From contig NC_039481.1 of NCBI RefSeq assembly GCF_003590095.1, positions 4,402,001 through 4,466,000 of the forward strand: a stretch of DNA of 64,000 nt. Direction: 5' to 3'. The notes beneath the pieces are model-generated. The model did no database searches, was not told the DNA's origin, and was given only the letters and a program-made list of their open reading frames with translations. Position 1 is the stretch's first letter, and each line of letters starts with the position of its first letter. Positions 13,119 through 23,460 of this stretch are shown piece by piece. The position numbers and the translations under genes are program-made. Source of the DNA: Trichoplusia ni. Taxonomy: Eukaryota; Arthropoda; Insecta; Lepidoptera; Noctuidae.

Positions 13119-13376
13119 GAGCCCCAATTCTGCTATTTACAATGACCGATGAATGAATGAAAATTGGTTAAAATTCCAACTCACTCTTGCTATAATGCAA
13201 GTATTTTCCAACACAATAATTAGAAAGTCAATACGGCGCGAAACACTCACGGTCAATACAATGAATTACCAATTATTGTGTTGGCAAAATGCTTAAGAAA
13301 ATAGGAATATTTTCAAATTTAATCCATTAAATTGCCAGTCAATCGTTGGCCATTGTAAATAGCAGAATCGGGGCCC
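13119..13376. mobile_element. Palindromic MITE, copy 1
   Basis: The left end (GCCCCAATTCTGCTATTTAC) is the inverted repeat of the right end (AATAGCAGAATCGGGGCCC). The complementarity continues inwards: TTTCCAACACAATAATTAGA pairs with CCAATTATTGTGTTGGCAAA. The whole 258-bp element is therefore a long imperfect fold-back with no coding capacity. A second full copy is at 46,914 and a single end at 50,116. The transposase superfamily is not identifiable from the ends alone. Confidence 0.8.
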
Positions 13377-15100
13377 AGGATGACTGTCAACGGAAACTAC
13401 TCAAACATACACTCACATTGAAGAGGCAAAGGGAGTCACGTTTCAGCCATGTGCATTTCGCTTCTATAATGGTGGCTCTGGTCACCATTTCATTCCGTAA
13501 CGTGTAAGTACGTCGCTGACAGCTGTGGCATGGCACGTGCTAAGTATGTACAATAAATTTTAACGTCCGCTTAATGGGTGCCAAGACAAAGTTTTATTGC
13601 ACAGGTAATGTCATAAAATAGGTTGTGATTATAAACTCCTTTTATTCTTAAAAAGCTAAACGTGTGAATGAAGAACTTGGGAGTGACCGTTATATCATAC
13701 AGTTCACCTGGTACAGGATCACAGTTGAGAGGCTCAATACTGTAATAATGTTATTAATTATTATAATATCCCACAAAAGTCGTCTCCAGGATTTTTAACT
13801 GGCTAGAAAAGAAGAGATGAATGAAGGAGGCTAGTTCTTGAAAGTTCTGAATCATATTAACTGATAATGTTATATGCGACGGTAGAATCAGAAACCAATA
13901 GCAATTAAAATGCGCCAATTAAATAATGCCCAAAGAAAAACAGTGGCATATACTTAATTGGCTTAGCCTTTGATATAATTAACATAGTTGAAATGAGATC
14001 GGCAGCTAGATGCCACGTTAATTGATATCATAATAAATAAGCCTACATTTGTGACAATTAATATCGAATTAATAAAAGCGTGTCATATTTAAGCATTGTG
14101 TCAAGGTAGCGCGACTCCCTCTAGCTAGTTGCACGCACGTAATTTGCAATTACAATTAAAACGTCTAATGGACTTACTGCCTATTTTAAAATCGATTATC
14201 GACAAACACAATATCGATTAATAACAGAACATAAAGACCTAACTGCTTATTTCATTCTTTTTATGGCATTAATTTAAAAACGACTAAGTAAGTATTCCGG
14301 AGAACTATTATACTGTTTAAAATTGACTTTATTAAAACTGCGCAATTCATCGTATTCGTCATAAGTCATAACGGTTTCTGTTTTTTTTTTTTGGAAATTA
14401 TTTTGTGCACTTTTTTTTCTTTATTAATTTGCATTATTTAACGACTGTTTCAAGTCGATAACTTGATACCCAGTTCACCAAATATAAAGCATACAAAATT
14501 AGCGCATAATTATTAATAGACTGACAGTGACATGGTATCTGCATCAGCCAGTAAAGAATGAGGCCGTGTATAACGATAAGATAGTGCTTGTGTCGTTGTG
14601 TTAGTAACAGCTTTTTAAAAATAAAACGTAAATACGTAAAGACGGCTTCGTAAGCCATTCGTTGCATTATTGCTGAAAACGCGCGACAGTGAATCAGTTC
14701 CGAGAAACCTACTCGCGTTTCCTGGAAGCGCTACTATGTACACACACATTCGCATATCGCTGCGCAGTCAATATAGCACACATCGTCGCCCACGGCCCTG
14801 ATAACGCGCTGCCGTGACGACTTGACGAGACGTATCGGTGCTCTCATTAACCAACCAACTCGTATTGCGTGCCCAGCTCGACTTACACCCAATCAAATAA
14901 TTTATTTCACAGGAGGTAGCTCCAACGCAATCCTGAACCGTGCCAACGTAAAAAATACAGCATACGGATGCAATGTCATCGTCTCCAAAATGTGACTGAT
15001 GGCAATAGTCATTACGGGCAAAACAATGAAACATTTATAGTGCGCTAATTATATGAGACGTAAAAAGAAGTATGGCACGTCATAATGCTAGCGCCGAAAC
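13377..15100. other. No gene seen
   Basis: AT-rich, with a mildly GC-richer block at about 14,640-14,960. That block has open frames on the minus strand but no domain or splice signals. It could be a promoter region. Nothing else is supported. Confidence 0.4.
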
Positions 15101-15112
15101 AGATGTGATCAT
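15101..15112 (+). repeat. Left target-site duplication of the Penelope element
   Basis: AGATGTGATCAT here is repeated exactly at 16,774-16,785, bracketing the Penelope-like insertion. A 12-bp duplication fits the variable-length duplications reported for Penelope elements. The last bases overlap the start of the inverted repeat, suggesting microhomology at the junction. Confidence 0.8.
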
Positions 15113-15419
15113 TATTAAATGATGTAACGGTTTACTCACGCGTATTTATCGGGGTAGCCCGACTAGTTTCGGACCCAACCGGAGTCCTTAATCATGAGCA
15201 GACGCGGCGGGATCGCGAGTCGAACTGACGTCAGCGGCCGCGCATCTCGCTGCGTAGCGCCGCGCTCGCGCCGTGAGCGGCGGAGGGGTCGGCGACGCCG
15301 GTGTCGCGGGTGGGGGGTCCGCCGTCGTCATCGTCATCATCCGTGCTCCCGTACTGGCTGAGTCGGTGCATACCGTGCTGACCGCGTCGCACTCCAGACT
15401 TAGCGTCGTTTGAAATGAC
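15109..15419 (-). repeat. Left arm of perfect 311-bp inverted repeat
   Basis: These 311 bases are the exact reverse complement of 16,432-16,742; I compared them in 60-base blocks and found no mismatch. The arm is an inverted copy of the 3' end of the Penelope frame plus its 3' untranslated region, so minus-strand open frames here are only copies of the C-terminal coding part. Terminal segments in inverted orientation are a known structural feature of Penelope insertions. Confidence 0.9.
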
Positions 15420-15433
15420 TCCAAATTGACGGA

Positions 15434-16663
15434 GTGGCCATGGGCTCGCCTCTCGCGCCCGTTGTAGCAAACATTTTTATGGAGTGGTTCGAAGAAAAAG
15501 CACTGGAGTCCGCCAGTGTTAAACCGCGATACTGGTGGCGATATGTTGATGACGTTTTTGCTGTCGTCACCCGGGACGGATTGAAGGATCTGACGTCACA
15601 CCTTAACCAAGTGCATGCGAAGATAGAGGTCACCATGGAGGAGGAGAGCGAAGGGAAGTTACCGTTCCTGGATGTGCTGGTCATCCGAGAGCCGAACGGA
15701 CGCGTGACTCACACCGTCTACCGGAAACCGACGCACACAGACCGGTACCTACGAGCCGATTCTCATCACCACCACTCACACCTATCTTCGGTGCCTCGTA
15801 CGCTGCTGAACCGAGCACTTGCTCTATGCGACCACAAATACGTTGATGCGGAACTAAGGCATGTGCGTGACGTATTAGAGCGCAACGGTTATCAGTGGCG
15901 CCAGTGCAGACGTCTTCTGGGAATTGCGGGTGAAGTTCGCAAGCGTCCGGCGGAGGCTCAACGCACTCCTGCGTACTTACCATACGTACAAGGAGTCACT
16001 GACAAGATAGGTCGCTTGTTACGCCGAAGATATAGCATCAAGACGATCTATCGACCGCCAGGACAACTGCGACAGATGGTCCGCACTCCCAAGGACAAGG
16101 ATCCTTTGGGCGTTCCGGGAGTATACAAAATACCGTGCGACTGCGGCCTGAGCTACATTGGGGAAACCCGGCGCAATGTAGCAACCAGACTTGGCGAACA
16201 CATACGCAGCATGAAGAGTATGGACACCGAGAAGTCGGCAGTGGCTGAACACGTCTGTAATGCGGGGACGGCTCACTACATAAGATTCGACAAAGCCTCC
16301 GTACTAGCGAGGGAAAAATACTTCGTGCCGCGGAAAGTACGGGAGGCTATAGAAATCAGCCGTCACCCGAATTTTAACAGAGATCGTGGATGGACACTGC
16401 CACCAGCGTGGAAACCAGCACTGAATGCTGCGTCATTTCAAACGACGCTAAGTCTGGAGTGCGACGCGGTCAGCACGGTATGCACCGACTCAGCCAGTAC
16501 GGGAGCACGGATGATGACGATGACGACGGCGGACCCCCCACCCGCGACACCGGCGTCGCCGACCCCTCCGCCGCTCACGGCGCGAGCGCGGCGCTACGCA
16601 GCGAGATGCGCGGCCGCTGACGTCAGTTCGACTCGCGATCCCGCCGCGTCTGCTCATGATTAA
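15434..16663 (+). CDS. Penelope RT tail plus GIY-YIG endonuclease, truncated
   Basis: The frame is open from the stop at 15,416; the first possible starts are GTG 15,434 and ATG 15,440, and no genuine start is retained. Numbering from the GTG, residues 3-12 are the MGSPLAPVVA motif of Penelope RT, YVDD (37-40) is the catalytic motif, PFLD is at 77-80 and YRKPTHTDRYL at 96-106. The GIY-YIG nuclease follows: GVY at 229-231, YIG at 241-243, conserved Arg in GETRR, and candidate catalytic Glu in AVAEHV (272). After HPNFNRD (311-317) comes a low-complexity Ala/Pro/Thr tail, which is the part copied in the left repeat. The palm region before MGSP is missing, so reverse transcriptase activity is not expected. 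The nuclease part looks intact. Confidence 0.9.
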   Translation: MAMGSPLAPVVANIFMEWFEEKALESASVKPRYWWRYVDDVFAVVTRDGLKDLTSHLNQVHAKIEVTMEEESEGKLPFLDVLVIREPNGRVTHTVYRKPTHTDRYLRADSHHHHSHLSSVPRTLLNRALALCDHKYVDAELRHVRDVLERNGYQWRQCRRLLGIAGEVRKRPAEAQRTPAYLPYVQGVTDKIGRLLRRRYSIKTIYRPPGQLRQMVRTPKDKDPLGVPGVYKIPCDCGLSYIGETRRNVATRLGEHIRSMKSMDTEKSAVAEHVCNAGTAHYIRFDKASVLAREKYFVPRKVREAIEISRHPNFNRDRGWTLPPAWKPALNAASFQTTLSLECDAVSTVCTDSASTGARMMTMTTADPPPATPASPTPPPLTARARRYAARCAAADVSSTRDPAASAHD

Positions 16664-16742
16664 GGACTCCGGTTGGGTCCGAAACTAGTCGGGCTACCCC
16701 GATAAATACGCGTGAGTAAACCGTTACATCATTTAATAATGA
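16432..16742 (+). repeat. Right arm of perfect 311-bp inverted repeat
   Basis: Partner of 15,109-15,419. It contains the last about 77 codons of the Penelope frame (to TAA at 16,661) and about 80 bases of 3' untranslated region. The 31 bases after it (16,743-16,773) belong to the element but are not in the left arm. Confidence 0.9.
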
Positions 16743-16773
16743 ATCATTCTCACGACAGTTACTATCAAAATAT

Positions 16774-16785
16774 AGATGTGATCAT
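16774..16785 (+). repeat. Right target-site duplication of the Penelope element
   Basis: AGATGTGATCAT, identical to 15,101-15,112; it marks the right boundary of the insertion. Confidence 0.8.
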
Positions 16786-17889
16786 AATTAGCAACGTACT
16801 ATAAAGGAACTCAAATACCGAGATCTAGTTATAAGTTATTGACAGTCATTGCCAATAATGCAAGTTCAATAAAGTGATCGCAGAGCATCGGGGTCAGCGG
16901 CGGGATGCCAACGGTCAATAATGATGGCTCGACATACGAACTGAATAGCAATCAATCAATTAAACTCTTATTTTAATGCCAAGTACATTTTGTCTGTGTC
17001 AGGCGGACAATCGTACCCCGTAGGAATGTTTAAGGACGTTTATTTATCTTTTCCTACATTCTCAAGATCTAAAGCGGTTAAAATAAGCTATCATTAGAAA
17101 ACATAGAAACAGTAAAAAAATGGTGTAGTGTTTAAGCTAACCTGTAAGTGTCAAATTCATGTCCCATTGTACTGTTATCGGATTGAAGCGATTGACAGGT
17201 GTAACGACGTCAAAATTCTGTTTTACTATGCGTACTTAACTCAAAGTTGGTTTATGCAGGTCTTCATATTAATATTATTCTCTTAATAAAAAGGTAGTTC
17301 TAATTGGAAGAACCACACTTGTCTTACTTTGCCGGCAAATATCAAATCGACGGCTGTTATGGCAAAAACCAGGTTTTAAATAAGGGATTGATCACTTTGT
17401 ACCCGTGAGGTCAAAATTTTGTTCTCCTTTCCAATGACTTCATTTTGCTCTATTGATATATTCCATCACGGAGAATTTACGTACAAAGATTTTCCAGTAT
17501 TAAAAATGTACTTTGCCACTAAAAGTACTTTAAATAAGTCGAAGCGATATCAAAACAATTAGCCGTTAAAACATTATGTTAATCTGATGTGCAAACTTTA
17601 AATAACATGCCTTGCAAAACAACCTTGTTAAAAAAAGTTGAGTCCGGTCATTCACCGCGCCTTAAATTAAAGCTCTAGGGCAAATATTTCATGGAAAAAA
17701 CTTCATAATGGTTTCTGTGTCCTGTTTCCATTTCATTTAGCGTAATTGTCAAATGAACTACGGGAACTATCGTAATGTTAGTTTACCGATTTGGTTGCTA
17801 TTTTGATGACATGTCACATAGGTCATCGTTAAATTTTGTTAGTAATTAATAACTACATGAGAATCTATGTATTAGTATGCATAACTTAC
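16786..17889. other. No gene seen
   Basis: AT-rich sequence without supported exons. If the exon at 17,890-17,963 is real, this is the first part of its intron on the minus strand. Confidence 0.4.
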
Positions 17890-17963
17890 TTGGTGAGGCT
17901 GGAGGTAGCATCGCAGCGCGCGGCGGCGGCGGCGGCCCGGCGCTCCGCAGCCGCGTCTACCAT
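17890..17963 (-). CDS. Candidate first coding exon with polyalanine
   Basis: On the minus strand an ATG at 17,963 opens 24 codons plus two bases, ending at a consensus donor (CCAA|GTAAGT). The peptide starts MVDAAAERRAAAAAARCDAT, so it holds a short alanine run encoded by GCC repeats. The exon sits at the 3' edge (on this strand) of a CpG-rich island that continues to about 18,080, which fits a promoter and 5' UTR. No partner exon at lower coordinates was recognised, so the protein family is unknown. A GC-rich non-coding island with a chance donor is the alternative. Confidence 0.4.
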
Positions 17964-18085
17964 GCCTCTGCATCACCGCGATGGGCATCACTCGCGAGTC
18001 GCGCCACCTCGCCACCTCGCCCCGTCACCTCACCACCACCCACCACACCGTCACTACCACACTGACATCACAATGTACGTACGAA
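17964..18085 (-). promoter_or_regulatory. CpG-rich island, likely 5' UTR or promoter
   Basis: A block rich in CACC and CGCC motifs, much higher in GC than the flanks, directly upstream (minus strand) of the candidate exon at 17,890-17,963. No TATA box is evident. Confidence 0.35.
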
Positions 18086-21000
18086 ACCCTCGCAACCTGC
18101 ACGCCCGATACCTGATCACTTGAGGTTGCTACTCAACACGATTATATCGTTTGTGGTTTCTGTTATACTTCATACACATAAAGGACCTGGAACAAAACAA
18201 AACATACACATTATACAAGGATACATTTGCTTTATTTTCATTTTAGTAAAAAGCACTCTCTTCTTTCTACTAAGAGTTCTCAGTCCGAAAATAATGCGGA
18301 TTTAACCCTTAAATCGTTGTTTCAAATTATTGAGTCATAAGCGTATGATGAATATTTGTCAATGGTTCTTAGAAATGTTGAGTTATCATGATCGAACTGC
18401 GATAGTCACTGAATCATATTTTAAAATCTTTATGTTCTTCCCCATCGATCGATTACGAATATGTAGAGGTCAGGCAAATTACTTATCCCAGTCGGTGGTA
18501 TAACGGATGACTTGAAAATTAGGTCAGAGAGAAGCACTAACAAAGGACTGGAAAGAACCAGAAGTAAAATAGGGCCGGTATTGAAAATAAATGGAATGGG
18601 AAAACGAGAAACTAAAAGGTTTCTTCTTAATAAAAAATGTTTACGTAACCGTACTGCTCAATGTCAACGCACTTAGCTCTGAATATCATGACATTTGTCA
18701 TTGTTATAAGACAGAGGGACTAACATTAAGGTGATTACTTAGAACTGAAGTTACATGACCTATCCCAAAATCACACCATACTGAGGTTTCACTTTGATTT
18801 CAAGTGGTAATGAATTAATGACGTATTGCTATCTATTAGCACATTGGAAGTAGCAAGTGCGTCTTACAAACTGAAATTGATAGTTCGCAGATTTTTTAGA
18901 CAATCAAATGGCAAGAAAGGTTATTACCAAGTTTAGGACAAAGTCATGTACTACCGGACAATGCTGAATAAACTTAGGCTCCTGCAAGAGGAAATTAAAA
19001 AATCGCCTTTATCGCATATCAGGATTTAACTTACCGCGGGAGTCGTAATAAATAAACAATCCCGTTGAAAATAAAAACAAAAACGCGATTTTCTACCTTG
19101 AATGAGACATTTTTGCACTATTTGTTTCGTACCTAATGCACTTCGCAAAAGAACAACCGATGCAATACGATAAGAAAAGAAAGACTTCAATCATGACAAG
19201 TACTGCAGACACGGCCCTTGAGCGAGTTTTGAGTTCTTGACAAATTTAATGATGGCTAAGCACTGTTTTTAGGCAAAATGAACATTATCAAGTACAAATG
19301 GACTTCGGGTCATGAGAATAGGTTGAGTTGGCGACCTAAGCGCTACTAGAAAAATCGCCTTTGCCAGGTATCTGACGAGATAGTATCAGTACTTCTTTAT
19401 ATCGTTACGCCGGTTATTTATGATCTACTATGGTCATTGATATGCTAAACAGCGAGAGCGACAACAATTTTGTAGAAAGATTCTATTTAGGATTCTGTTT
19501 TAATACCTTTAATTCACTAGAAATACTATCAACTCCGGTTTCTGTATTGAGTAGTAAATGGGTATTGCTGGAGAATCTATTGTAAAGTAGCAACTTTTCG
19601 AACTCGTGCTGTATTTTTCTCAGCTATCACTTTTTTTTAGATTTTAGCTAACTAATCACTAGGTTGTGCAGGCATTCATTACATTTTTTTAAACTATTGT
19701 TCGTTTATTTATTAAAATATGGTTCAGCTACTAATACACAACTAAATTTTTTTTTATGTTTTACTCTGTACTATAGTATTTTAAAAGAAAATGTAACAAT
19801 CACAAAGACATCAACAGGATTTTTAGGTTATGTTTACATTATTCGAATACAGATTACCTATCGGTGGGTAATATTTTTGGGAGTAAAGTAAATGAGGGGC
19901 TTGTAAAATCGATACAAGCTTACATAAATCACGCATGACTTTTATAATAATTGATTTAACAGAAACGTTACTAAGATTATTTTGATGACAGTCCTTGAAT
20001 TACCTAACTCACTAACTGTTTATTTGTAACTGTCGTAGAAAAAGTATTAATTTTACAGCCAAGTCCCCAATAGTAGAAAACAAACATTTTCCTTTGCTAG
20101 TAATAAGCGAATACACAAGACAATACAGGAGTTTATTGTATCATGTCATTAACCACTTACGAAATAGGTACCTACTTTTAATTTAATTGCAATAACGGTA
20201 AACACTAAAACCTTTTACAATGCCTTCACACATAGGTACATACACATTAAGATAAATTATAAATTACCTACAATAGCGTTGTTATTAATTTAAGTACACT
20301 AACGATTTTGGTTATTAAAATCATGATTTTAGCAACTCTATTTTCGACTCCATATAATAAATATTGCCTTACATGGATAATATTTCTAAATTATTTGCTA
20401 TTACCTACGACGAACAGGCAATGGCACATCGATGTTGGCAAAACATAATAAGCATAGCAATGAAGTGTACAAGCCAGTATTACAATTTTATGTATGAGAT
20501 CATCGATATGTATATACAGCAAATGTAATAAATATAAATATGACTCACTCGTTATGTACTCTGCTGCTACAGAAAGACCGTGTAGGTTATCATTATCACT
20601 ATTGATGAACGTCACACACAATACATACAACACACACGTCGTCACAAATCGCTCACACTTTAACATTTCCAAGTTTTCAATGAATCTTAAACAATGTTAC
20701 CAAATAACAACATTTTGTTATAAAATAATGTAACTTATTTCCAGAAGCATATCGTACTAACATTTGATGAGTGAAAGAGAAGCAAAGCAGAAAGCCCATC
20801 ACACAAAATCTTTGTGTAGGTATTGAATTTTCAGTAAATTTTACAAGTGCTGCCATCTCTGATTTCACAGCGATAATACTTGGTAAACGAAATAGAAAAC
20901 ACCGCCATTTGACGTTTGCTATTATGCTTGTAAGGAGGTTAACAACATGAACGTTTTTAAAACAATACGGAGATCCGTTTTTTCTATTAATTTGTACACT

Positions 21001-21459
21001 GTATTAGAAAGCTTCTAAAAATCACTAATTGAACTAAAAAATGTGTTAATAGTGATTTGCTTGAGAGCAAAGGATTTGTATTGGGCATTAACACTTTGCG
21101 TTACAAGAAAACGTCAATCCAAGGTTACTGCGTTCAAACAAGTACAACTTTTTGTGACAATGTCTGCATCTGTTGATTAATATTTGAAACATAATAAGCT
21201 TCTAACAAGGTCAACAGTTTTCATCAACTCATAGTGGACAAAAATAATTAAAAATTCGTGTGTATTATGTCCATACTTTCAAATATCGTATATTTTATGT
21301 GTCATCACCAAATATTCAAGTGCAAGTGTCCGCGAAATGATCTGTACTTTGTTTTTCGCAATCGCAACGTTACATGAACATGGATGACCTAAAATGCGAA
21401 TATGTGAAGAAAAAAAGATGTTTGTGATCGAAAATAATGACTAGGTTACATAAAGTGCA
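18086..21459. other. No gene seen
   Basis: Uniformly AT-rich. Open frames are short and lack coding composition or splice signals. No repeat was recognised. It is probably intergenic. Confidence 0.45.
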
Positions 21460-21591
21460 GCTTTAATTTAATTTAATTTAATTTATTTATTAAGATAACA
21501 TAATCCACTTGTTAGTAATACATGAATAATATGGTTAGTAAGTCACAATCACAATATAAACATATAAAAATACAGCAACATACAGAATAGA

Positions 21592-22218
21592 TTAGACATG
21601 AAGTCTTATAACATTATTCATGTACGGGGAATCTACCCTATAAGCTATCATGTTCAGGATGCTGTTGGTGCTGGCGCGTACTCTGCTGACCATTGAAGCG
21701 ATGCGTTTTCGCATTATCGCGCTAAAACCGTCAACATGCGCGTCCGCGAACATGCCGGAGGCACTACAATAACGCGGCAACCCCAACAGCATCCTGAACG
21801 CATTATTATACTGGATCCGAAGGGATTCGTACGATCTTCGAGTATATGTAATCCATAGGCTGCACGTGTAGAATGTTGTGCAATACGCTCTAAACAAGGT
21901 TGTTTTAGCACCAGTGGAGCAACGTACAAACCTACGAGATACCATATTAGCTCTTACCGATAAAGCCCTTCGTTCCCGTTCCATGTCCATGTCGTCACGT
22001 AAATCTGAGGCAACCACATGACCTAGGTATTTAAAACTATCTACTCTTTCTAAGGAGGTTCCATTTATTTTTAGCGGGGGAATATTGGTGGGATATTTAG
22101 TTCCGGATTTAAAGACCATAACCTGGCTCTTTTTTTCATTATATTTAAGTCCATGGGTTTGTGCATACCCCTCACATAAACAAAGCAGCCTCCTTAGACC
22201 ACAGACTGAGGCGCTCAC
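21592..22218 (-). pseudogene. LINE reverse transcriptase, C-terminal part
   Basis: This frame continues the reverse transcriptase beyond the YADD motif: GLKYNEKKSQVMVF, the FKYLGHVV motif and a C-terminal domain with RRALSVRANMVSRRF follow in the normal LINE order. It overlaps the upstream frame by four bases and begins at a GTG that is not a true start, so it is the second half of one broken gene. The small shift at the junction (two bases lost or one gained) ends the first frame just after YADDMVL. Confidence 0.88.
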
Positions 22219-23372
22219 AGCACCATATCGTCAGCATAGCTGAGATTATTGACGCATACGTCATCAATATGGCATCCGACATGTTCGTTGCTGAGCGTGA
22301 CAATCAGTGCATTAATATATAAATTAAAGAGTACAGGAGAGGTCAACCCTCCCTGCCTCACACCACACTCCATTTTATACGAATCAGACAGTTGCCCTGC
22401 CCACCTTACATTGTTGACCTGGTTTCCATACCAATACCTAAAGATATTTATGACTTCTGGAGGCGTATTCTCCTCTTTTAACTTTTTCCAGAGTATGTCG
22501 TAGGAAACCAGGTCAAAAGCCTTAGAAAGGTCTAAAAAACACGCATATATTGGCGTTCCCCGATCTGTATAATATCTGACAGTTTGCTTGAGACACATAA
22601 TTGCACATTCGGTTGAGAGTTTGGGCCTAAACCCAAACTGATTGTCATGTATTTGAAGATGTTTATTTAACTGTATCTCAAGCAATCTATCAAGTACTTT
22701 AGCTATAATGGTGGCCAAGGATATCGGCCTATAGTTGCCCAGATCCGACATGTCCCCAGATTTATTTTTAACAACTGGTATCACTATGGTTTTTATTAAA
22801 TCGGGTGGTAAATAACTATGACTCATACATAGGTTACAGAATAGTGATAACACTCGCGAAATATGAGCACCACCGTACTGAAGGTGCTCAATGCTCAGAC
22901 CATCATGGCCAGGGGACTTACCTCGCGACATGTGTCTGATCACGTTCTCCACGTCCTTGGCCCTAAAACGTAAGCCCACCTTTCCTTCAGGTTTCTCAGC
23001 ATTGAGCATCTCCCCCGATGGTCCCAACTGTGAACGCACATAGAAGTGATCCTTGAATAAATTAGCAATATCTCTCGTATCACTGCAGCCATTGACACTC
23101 ACAGGCAGACCAGGCCCACTATTCAATTTACTTGTGGATTTCCAGAAGCCACGAAAATCTTTCGATGCATGTTTATCGGCAATGATATCCATTTTTATTT
23201 GGTGCTGATTATTTTGGCACCATTTTAAACGGGATTTGAATATCTTCCTACTAGCACACATTTTTTCATATTCACGACCACAATACGGTTTTCCACTTAA
23301 GACCCAGCACTGAAAGTTTAACCTGGCCTCCCTGTGAGCATCTCTGACATGCCTATTCCACCCTATTAATAC
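22215..23372 (-). pseudogene. LINE reverse transcriptase, fingers and palm
   Basis: The main frame (22,215-23,261, 348 codons) carries the RT motifs in order: GKSPGHDGLS, NYRPISLATIIAKVLDRL, NQFGFRPKLST, the catalytic FLDLSKAFD, GVRQGGLTSPVLFN and YADD at about residues 342-345. Codons upstream to 23,372 continue in the same frame (IGWNRHVRDAHREARLN), so the first ATG is not a start. An A9 run just beyond coincides with another frameshift, after which LINE-like sequence (MVKVALTDAAILSKQS) resumes in a different frame. A TGA at 22,217 interrupts the protein. Confidence 0.88.
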
Positions 23373-23460
23373 ACATTTTTTTTTGTTTCCTACTTTGTTT
23401 ACTTAATATTGCCGCATCTGTGAGGGCCACTTTGACCATTATTTTATGTATGGATTTACC

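Larger units (their letters stand above)
15113..16773 (+). mobile_element. 5'-truncated Penelope-like retroelement
   Basis: A complete insertion bounded by a 12-bp direct duplication. In order it holds an inverted copy of the element's 3' end (15,113-15,419), a junction at 15,420, the distal half of the reverse transcriptase plus a GIY-YIG endonuclease frame (15,422-16,663), and a 3' tail. Full Penelope proteins are about 800 aa; this copy retains about 410 codons. The perfect repeat arms and intact frame indicate a recent insertion. The GC-rich composition is unlike the surrounding DNA. Confidence 0.92.
21463..23460 (-). mobile_element. 5'-truncated LINE (non-LTR retrotransposon)
   Basis: On the minus strand, reverse transcriptase coding sequence is followed by about 130 bases of 3' UTR and a short TTAAA-type tail repeat (21,463-21,490). 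The AP endonuclease and any ORF1 are missing. RT motifs and the C-terminal region suit a CR1/jockey-group LINE; I cannot name the clade. The 5' limit is approximate: LINE-like codons continue upstream of 23,261 in two frames to about 23,460. Frameshifts show that this is a dead copy. Confidence 0.88.

Noticed and set aside
15188..15684. Minus-strand open frames in the Penelope region
   Set aside because: Those in 15,188-15,424 are only the inverted copy of the element's C-terminal coding part; the one at 15,400-15,684 is antisense to the RT frame.
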